A DNA stretch of 19,827 nucleotides from assembly GCA_034430155.1 (NCBI GenBank), contig DAOUET010000107.1, positions 1 through 19,827 of the forward strand, read 5' to 3'. The DNA is from DAOUET01 sp034430155. GTDB lineage: Bacteria; Chloroflexota; Anaerolineae; Anaerolineales; UBA4823. Under the pieces are notes generated by a model. That model did no database searches. It had not been told where the DNA came from and worked only from the letters and a program-made list of their open reading frames with translations. Within the stretch, counting starts at the first letter, position 1. Each line of letters begins with the position of its first letter. Made by a program: the position numbers and the translations under genes. Shown here one piece after another: positions 16,076 to 19,827 of this stretch.

Positions 16076-16969
16076 ATGGATTTAGTTATTAACGGAATTA
16101 TTCCGGCAATGGTTACTCCATTGGATGATAAGGAACGTATCAATGAATTAATGCTTCGGAAGCTAGTCAACCATCTAATTGAGGGAGGTGTTCATGGCAT
16201 ATTTGCTACAGGAAGTCAGGGCGAATTCTACGCATTAAGCCCAGATGAGAAACAACTGATATGGGGAATTGTAGTGGAAGAAGTAAGGGGTAGGGTTCCC
16301 GTTTATGCGGGAACAAGCGCAATAACAACCTCACAAGTTATTGAGTTGAACCGTCTTGCTGAAGATGTTGGAATAAATGCTGTTTCTATTCTCCCTTCCT
16401 TTTATATACATCCCTCTGAAAAGGAGTTGCGTCAACATTATTATTCCATTGCCGATTCAACAAGATTGCCTGTTCTCTTATACAATAATCCTGGTCGAAC
16501 CGGGGTTAATCTTTCACCTAAATTAGTAATTGATTTGTCAAAGCACCCTAACATCGTAGGTATCAAAGATTCGAAAGGTGATCTAACACAGACTTTTGAG
16601 ATAATCTGTGGGACTGACGATCAATTCGCAGTACTCATGGGACGTGATAGTTTAATCTATGCGGGTTTATTGCATGGCGCCGTTGGAGCTATTGCTGCTA
16701 CAGCAAATGTGGTTCCCACTTTGGTAGTAGAAATCTATAACGCGTATCTCGATGGTGATATTCAACGTGCATTATTGGCTCAAAAAAAATTACTTCCCCT
16801 ACGACTAGCCTTTGATTTGGGGACATTTCCTATGGTTGTTAAAGAGGCGTTAAACCTAATCGGTATATATGTTGGAGCTGCTCGATCTCCCATTTCATAC
16901 CTCCAGGAAGCCGAGAAGAATGAGCTAAAGACAATTTTACAAAATCTCGGATTAAGAATTGTGACTTAG
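16076..16969 (+). CDS. DapA-family (class I) aldolase / hydro-lyase
   Basis: A 297-residue member of the dihydrodipicolinate synthase / N-acetylneuraminate lyase superfamily. GIIPAMVTPLD begins the (beta/alpha)8 barrel. Tyr136 in LLYNNPGRTG and the Schiff-base Lys164 in GIKDSKGD are in the expected places, and Arg141 (equivalent to DapA Arg138) should bind a 2-oxo-acid carboxylate. The second-strand motif reads TGSQGEF, so the DapA Thr-Thr pair becomes Ser47-Gln48; true DapA is therefore unlikely. 2-keto-3-deoxy-sugar-acid aldolases, 5-keto-4-deoxyglucarate dehydratase or sialate lyases are better analogues. GAGGGA (16063-16068) favours ATG 16076 over ATG 16061. The IS30 stub separates it from the operon by 357 bp, but it reads in the same direction. 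Confidence 0.92.
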   Translation: MDLVINGIIPAMVTPLDDKERINELMLRKLVNHLIEGGVHGIFATGSQGEFYALSPDEKQLIWGIVVEEVRGRVPVYAGTSAITTSQVIELNRLAEDVGINAVSILPSFYIHPSEKELRQHYYSIADSTRLPVLLYNNPGRTGVNLSPKLVIDLSKHPNIVGIKDSKGDLTQTFEIICGTDDQFAVLMGRDSLIYAGLLHGAVGAIAATANVVPTLVVEIYNAYLDGDIQRALLAQKKLLPLRLAFDLGTFPMVVKEALNLIGIYVGAARSPISYLQEAEKNELKTILQNLGLRIVT

Positions 16970-17030
16970 TTCTTCTTTTATGATGGCTTAGTGGTCTTCT
17001 CGTTATATTGCAGACATATTGTATTTAGGA

Positions 17031-17126
17031 TTAACACTGAAACTGCCCAACAAAGGAAGCAGCTACCCCCCGTATTTCGACGGTTTCTTCTTTTGTCAAT
17101 GTGCGAAGCTTGACCGGCTTTCTCAT
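17031..17126 (-). pseudogene. Truncated IS630-like transposase (N-terminal stub)
   Basis: On the minus strand, AGGAGG precedes ATG 17126, which opens a 31-codon frame starting MRKPVKLRTLTKEETVEIRG and ending at TAA 17033-17031. The segment resembles the first helix of IS630-type helix-turn-helix domains (LT.EE...L..LA.S...A). The protein is lost after about 25 residues. The match is short, so the family is a tentative call. The intact ribosome-binding site and start argue that this is the 5' end of a former gene. Confidence 0.55.
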
Positions 17127-17310
17127 TCCATCCTCCTGTTGATCAAGAGGAGATTATTTCATCCTATTGTCGAGAGAACCACTAAAAGAACCCGGTTGAA
17201 GCATCTATATTATGAGATATGAATAATCAAGAGCCGAGGGGGAAAACAAAGTAGTTATTGTTCGCACAACCTTTCTTACATTAAGTAGAATCTGAAAAGA
17301 CGGGGGTCTA
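17127..17310. other. Gene-free spacer between the IS630-like stub and the recombinase pair
   Basis: No gene, promoter or terminator could be supported here. A 67-codon + strand frame at 17019-17222 crosses the IS630-like stub in antisense, has no ribosome-binding site and looks like noise. Confidence 0.4.
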
Positions 17311-17363
17311 TTCACCGAAGTGAGTGGTTGAAGTACACTCAAGCAACCAATCACAGAGGTGAA
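17311..17363 (+). repeat. Imperfect inverted repeat carrying the recombinase ribosome-binding site
   Basis: The 20-nt arms TTCACCGAAGTGAGTGGTTG (17311-17330) and CAACCAATCACAGAGGTGAA (17344-17363) match at 16 of 20 positions around a 13-nt loop. The right arm contains GAGGTG, the ribosome-binding site of the first recombinase, and touches its ATG. If folded in mRNA it would hide that site. As DNA, two spaced inverted arms beside a tyrosine recombinase gene also resemble a recombination core site. Which role applies is not decided. Confidence 0.55.
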
Positions 17364-18268
17364 TGATGTTTCCAGAGCAAGAAATCGCGGGATATGAACG
17401 GTACTGGCGGCGACGCAAGCCAGGCTCCAGTACTGTGGTGCACTATGGCAGTGATGTGCGCATTTTCTTCAAGTGGATCAACGGGAAACAACCCACGGCA
17501 ATCAGCAAGCATGATGTGGATGAATTCATCGAATGGCAACAAAGGCTGGGACGAGCACCGGGCACAATCCGCAGAAGGTTGATTGCCCTGCGGATGTTCT
17601 TCGACTACATCGCATATATCTGTGAAGATGAGCTCGCCAATCCAGTCATCCCCCACCGGCATTACATTGATAAGAGTCACCGCCTCCCCAGAGATGTGCA
17701 CCAAGAAGATATCGAAAAGCTCTTTCTGGCCATTGGGTATCATCTCAGAGATCGCACGATCTTCACTCTGATGCTGCATGCCGGAATGAGGGTTGGAGAA
17801 GTTGCCAATCTGTGCCGGGAAGATGTTTACTTATCTGAGAACCGTGTACCCTATCTGCGGGTAACCGGCAAGGGTCAACGAGAACGGGTTGTTTATCTAT
17901 CTGCCACTGCCACTCAACTACTCCAAGAATATCTAGCCAGTCGTTCTACCGAGACGGAGGAAAAAGTATTCCTAAACCGGAGAGGAAAGCCGATCTCGAT
18001 CACCGGGATTCAACTTCAATTAGCCAAGTATTGCCACCAGGCGGATATTTGGGTTACTTGTCACCAGTTGAGACATACCTTCGCCTGCCGCATGATTGCA
18101 GCGGGTGTGCCGGTCACATCAATCCAAAAAATGTTGGGGCATTCCAGTATTAGCACCACGCAATTGTATGTTCGCATTGCTGACAGGCAGGTAGAGCAGG
18201 ACTATCACGCCGGGATCCAGAAATTGATCGAAAGTTGCGTAATCGTGACCGAAGTGCCCCATGGATGA
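17363..18268 (+). CDS. Tyrosine recombinase/integrase, first of an overlapping pair (XerC/D-like)
   Basis: A 301-residue site-specific recombinase of XerC/XerD length. Residues about 8-90 form the SAM-like core-binding domain (YGSDVRIFFKWI, TIRRRLIALRMFFDYI). The catalytic set is complete: Arg143 (HAGMRVGE), Lys170 (GKGQRERVV), His234-x-x-Arg237 (HQLRHTF), His260 (LGHSS) and nucleophile Tyr269 (TTQLYVRI). ATG 17366, three bases on, is better spaced from GAGGTG and may be the true start. The stop overlaps the next recombinase start by 8 nt. The gene appears richer in G+C than the metabolic block, which fits a separate origin. It probably acts on its own mobile element rather than as chromosomal XerC, given the paired arrangement and IS debris. 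Confidence 0.92.
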   Translation: MMFPEQEIAGYERYWRRRKPGSSTVVHYGSDVRIFFKWINGKQPTAISKHDVDEFIEWQQRLGRAPGTIRRRLIALRMFFDYIAYICEDELANPVIPHRHYIDKSHRLPRDVHQEDIEKLFLAIGYHLRDRTIFTLMLHAGMRVGEVANLCREDVYLSENRVPYLRVTGKGQRERVVYLSATATQLLQEYLASRSTETEEKVFLNRRGKPISITGIQLQLAKYCHQADIWVTCHQLRHTFACRMIAAGVPVTSIQKMLGHSSISTTQLYVRIADRQVEQDYHAGIQKLIESCVIVTEVPHG

Positions 18269-19448
18269 TCTCCCGGTCACAGCTCTCGCAGATACACTGG
18301 CCAAGTCATCACAGCCATCATCAGCATGGCCAATTCCAGATGGGACGCAATCGAGTGTGGATATCTTGGCGATGCCAGAAGGACTGAACGAGTTGCCTGA
18401 ATGGATACGCATCCCGCTGCGTCGCTTTCTGCGATTGAAACAACGTAATTGGCCTGCCAAGAACCTCCGGCAGCGTACCTGGAATCTCTTCAACCGGTTG
18501 GACCACATGATCTGTTTTTTCACCCATCATTATGAGTGGAACGAATGGCAGCAGTTGTCAGTGCGATGGGTTGAAGCGTATATTGACGCCAGGTTGCGGG
18601 AGGGGAAAGCAGCCAACACGATCAATTGGGATCTGATTTATTTCAGAGTGCTATGTCTCTTTCTCATTGATGAAGGCTTTGCAGTGCCTCAGTCGATACT
18701 GAAGCTCAAATTATTGGACACACCCCGCCGTTTACCCAATCCTCTGTCTCTGGGACAAGTTCATCGAGTGGAAAGATGTATACAAACCGCCATTACTGAA
18801 GCAAAAAACGATCGCAAACAGCAATTGGCTGTGCGTGATCTGGCCTGTTTCTACCTGCTTTGGCATTGCGGCTTGCGGATCAGCGAAGCATGTTCCTTGC
18901 TTGTGAAGGATGTTGATTTGGAGAGTGGAAAGCTTTTCATCCGCAACAGCAAGGCATGCAAGGACAGGATGGTCTACATCAGTGATACCGTGTCGATGGT
19001 TCTGCAACAGCATCTCGCCATCCGCCATACGCAAACGGCTGGTTATGTATTTGCCAGCAAAAGAGGCGCCATTACTACGCGGAGTTTGCAAAGACGTCTG
19101 AAATCCTATGGCCAACAATGTGGTGTTCCTTTGAATGCCAGGCGACTCCGGCACACTTTCGCCAGCCAGATGTTGGCAGCGAGTATGCCAGTGACTTCGC
19201 TCCAGCGTTACATGGGACACGAGCATTTGGATACGACCATGATTTATGCTGAAGTTTCCGATCCAATGCTGCAACAGGATTATTATCAAGGCATTACGGT
19301 CTTGGACCCCAGCTCCGCAAACTTGCTGGTATCCAACCAGGACATCTTTCGTCAGTTGATTCAGGAACTCAAAACGCCTGGTCTCGATCAAACTCGACAT
19401 GATGAAATCCTGGAACAAATGCATTCTCTTCTGGAAAGCAGCGCATGA
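18261..19448 (+). CDS. Tyrosine recombinase/integrase, second of the pair, with altered box II
   Basis: A 395-residue tyrosine recombinase. An extra N-terminal region of about 55 residues, probably disordered, precedes the core-binding domain (about 60-155). Catalytic residues are Arg206 (HCGLRISEA), Lys231 (NSKACKDRMV), Arg297 (RRLRHTF), His320 (MGHEH) and Tyr329 (TTMIYAEV). The box II histidine (HxxR) is replaced by Arg294, giving RxxR. The C-terminal tail after residue 345 is charged and helical (DIFRQLIQEL...DEILEQMHSLLE). ATG 18261 lies inside the upstream gene in another frame, has no ribosome-binding site and must rely on translational coupling. Two adjacent, unequal tyrosine recombinases suggest a heteromeric recombination machine. 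Confidence 0.9.
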   Translation: MDDLPVTALADTLAKSSQPSSAWPIPDGTQSSVDILAMPEGLNELPEWIRIPLRRFLRLKQRNWPAKNLRQRTWNLFNRLDHMICFFTHHYEWNEWQQLSVRWVEAYIDARLREGKAANTINWDLIYFRVLCLFLIDEGFAVPQSILKLKLLDTPRRLPNPLSLGQVHRVERCIQTAITEAKNDRKQQLAVRDLACFYLLWHCGLRISEACSLLVKDVDLESGKLFIRNSKACKDRMVYISDTVSMVLQQHLAIRHTQTAGYVFASKRGAITTRSLQRRLKSYGQQCGVPLNARRLRHTFASQMLAASMPVTSLQRYMGHEHLDTTMIYAEVSDPMLQQDYYQGITVLDPSSANLLVSNQDIFRQLIQELKTPGLDQTRHDEILEQMHSLLESSA

Positions 19449-19486
19449 TCCTGATGAAGGTTATGAGTGAGTTTTTCGCTTTTTTC

Positions 19487-19547
19487 GACCATTGACAGGT
19501 AGAAACAATCAGGATAGAGGGTGGTACCCTCTGTCCTGTCAACGGTC
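19487..19547 (+). repeat. Nested inverted repeat downstream of the recombinase pair
   Basis: The inner arms CAGGATAGAGGGT (19510-19522) and ACCCTCTGTCCTG (19526-19538) pair over 13 positions, 12 Watson-Crick and one G-T, around a 3-nt loop. The outer arms GACCATTGACAGG (19487-19499) and CCTGTCAACGGTC (19535-19547) match at 12 of 13. The arms overlap at CCTG, so the two stems compete for those bases. No T-run follows, so it is not a standard intrinsic terminator. It may be a recombination site or element end. Confidence 0.6.
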
Positions 19548-19706
19548 ACTCGTGTCGGCACTCGGGGTCGGACTCCTCTGTTGCCCCTATCCTCCTCACG
19601 AGTATTGATATTCTATTATTGACGAGTATCAAAAGTGTTCCATCGATTGCCCTAAAGAGTTTCAGGATTTTACAGACTTTTAGTGGACCTGCTGACCATC
19701 AATCAT

Positions 19707-19735
19707 TTGACAACCACTTAATTTAATGCTAGACT
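19707..19735 (+). promoter_or_regulatory. Near-consensus sigma-70 promoter for the gene at the right edge
   Basis: A perfect TTGACA (19707-19712) is followed after 17 bp by TAGACT (19730-19735), with a TG (19727-19728) one base before the -10 as in extended -10 promoters. Transcription should begin around 19742 and run into the coding start at 19796. Confidence 0.7.
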
Positions 19736-19795
19736 CAGTATGAAGCTTAACGACATATCGTCAACCGCCATAGTTTCGTGGAGAAGAGTAAGGAA

Positions 19796-19827
19796 ATGTT
19801 CAAACAGGATTTGCCGATCGATGAGGA
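19796..19827 (+). CDS. Start of an unidentified protein, cut by the window edge
   Basis: ATG 19796 opens a frame reading MFKQDLPIDE before the window ends. AAGAGTAAGGA (19784-19794) offers a ribosome-binding site, closely spaced, and a strong promoter lies about 60 bp upstream. Ten residues are too few to identify a family. It may be cargo of the recombinase element or the next chromosomal gene. Confidence 0.45.
   Translation, partial: MFKQDLPIDE

Larger units (their letters stand above)
19449..19795. other. Gene-free region downstream of the recombinases
   Basis: About 350 bp without a gene. It holds the nested inverted repeat (19487-19547), two tandem GTCGG-ACTC-type repeats around 19554-19575, a short inverted repeat TTGATATTC (19605-19613) / GAGTATCAA (19624-19632) and the promoter listed separately. 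The density of repeats here, against none inside the recombinase genes, suggests an element end. Confidence 0.45.

Noticed and set aside
16076..16969. A true dapA for lysine biosynthesis
   Set aside because: The Thr-Thr catalytic pair is replaced by Ser-Gln and the gene lies in a catabolic cluster with no other lysine genes.
17351..17779. 142-codon minus-strand frame opposite the first recombinase
   Set aside because: It is a shadow of the recombinase reading frame, with no motif.
18732..19424. 230-codon open frame on the minus strand opposite the second recombinase
   Set aside because: It lies entirely antisense to a gene with complete catalytic motifs, and its translation shows no recognisable domain.
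17363..19448. A recombinase-in-trio (RIT) element
   Set aside because: Only two recombinase genes are present; no third recombinase frame follows before 19827 and the lengths do not fit the trio pattern.
19510..19538. Intrinsic terminator of the recombinase pair
   Set aside because: The stem is strong but is followed by TCAACGGTCACT, with no run of T.
1..19827. CRISPR array or tRNA gene as an integration site
   Set aside because: No regularly spaced direct repeats and no cloverleaf-like sequence with a T-loop motif were seen on either strand by eye.

Overview
The window looks like a stretch of bacterial chromosome, most likely from a Chloroflexota (Anaerolineae-type) organism. This placement is an inference from three things: the Tat-plus-lipobox style of the solute-binding protein (RRDFLK followed by LLAAC), the style of the transposase remnants, and the pair of XerC/D-like recombinases. 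No rRNA, tRNA or CRISPR array is visible. All intact genes lie on the + strand.

Left edge (1-2072): an IclR-family regulator (257-1024) has its own promoter, with a 10-bp palindrome between the -35 and -10 boxes. It is followed by a decayed DDE transposase on the minus strand (1190-1703) and a leader of about 370 bp with no gene.

Metabolic block (2073-16969): thirteen co-directional genes that look like one catabolic operon or regulon. First comes a complete CUT1-type ABC importer: a Tat lipoprotein binding protein, two permeases and a MalK/MsmK-type ATPase. Then come a Gfo/Idh/MocA dehydrogenase, a class I/II aminotransferase, a metallo-beta-lactamase-fold hydrolase, an M20 amidohydrolase, an M55 (DppA-type) D-aminopeptidase, an Fe-S flavoprotein of the Old-Yellow-Enzyme/2,4-dienoyl-CoA reductase type, a choline-kinase/APH-like small-molecule kinase, a beta-hydroxyacid dehydrogenase (GarR/HIBADH type) and a DapA-family aldolase/lyase. 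Several genes overlap or are separated by only a few bases. The set fits uptake of a sugar-like or amino-substituted small molecule, removal of an acyl or peptidyl part, transamination, redox steps and aldol or hydro-lyase cleavage to central metabolites. The substrate cannot be read from the sequence, and I do not recognise the combination as a named pathway.

Right edge (16970-19827): two short transposase stubs (IS30-type at 15768-15941, IS630-type at 17031-17126) flank the last metabolic gene. Two overlapping tyrosine recombinase genes follow (17363-19448), bracketed by an imperfect hairpin that carries the first gene's ribosome-binding site and by a nested inverted repeat downstream. The recombinases look richer in G+C than the metabolic block. 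The window ends with a near-consensus promoter and the first ten codons of another gene. Remnants of three unrelated IS families plus a recombinase pair mark this as accessory, rearranged DNA.
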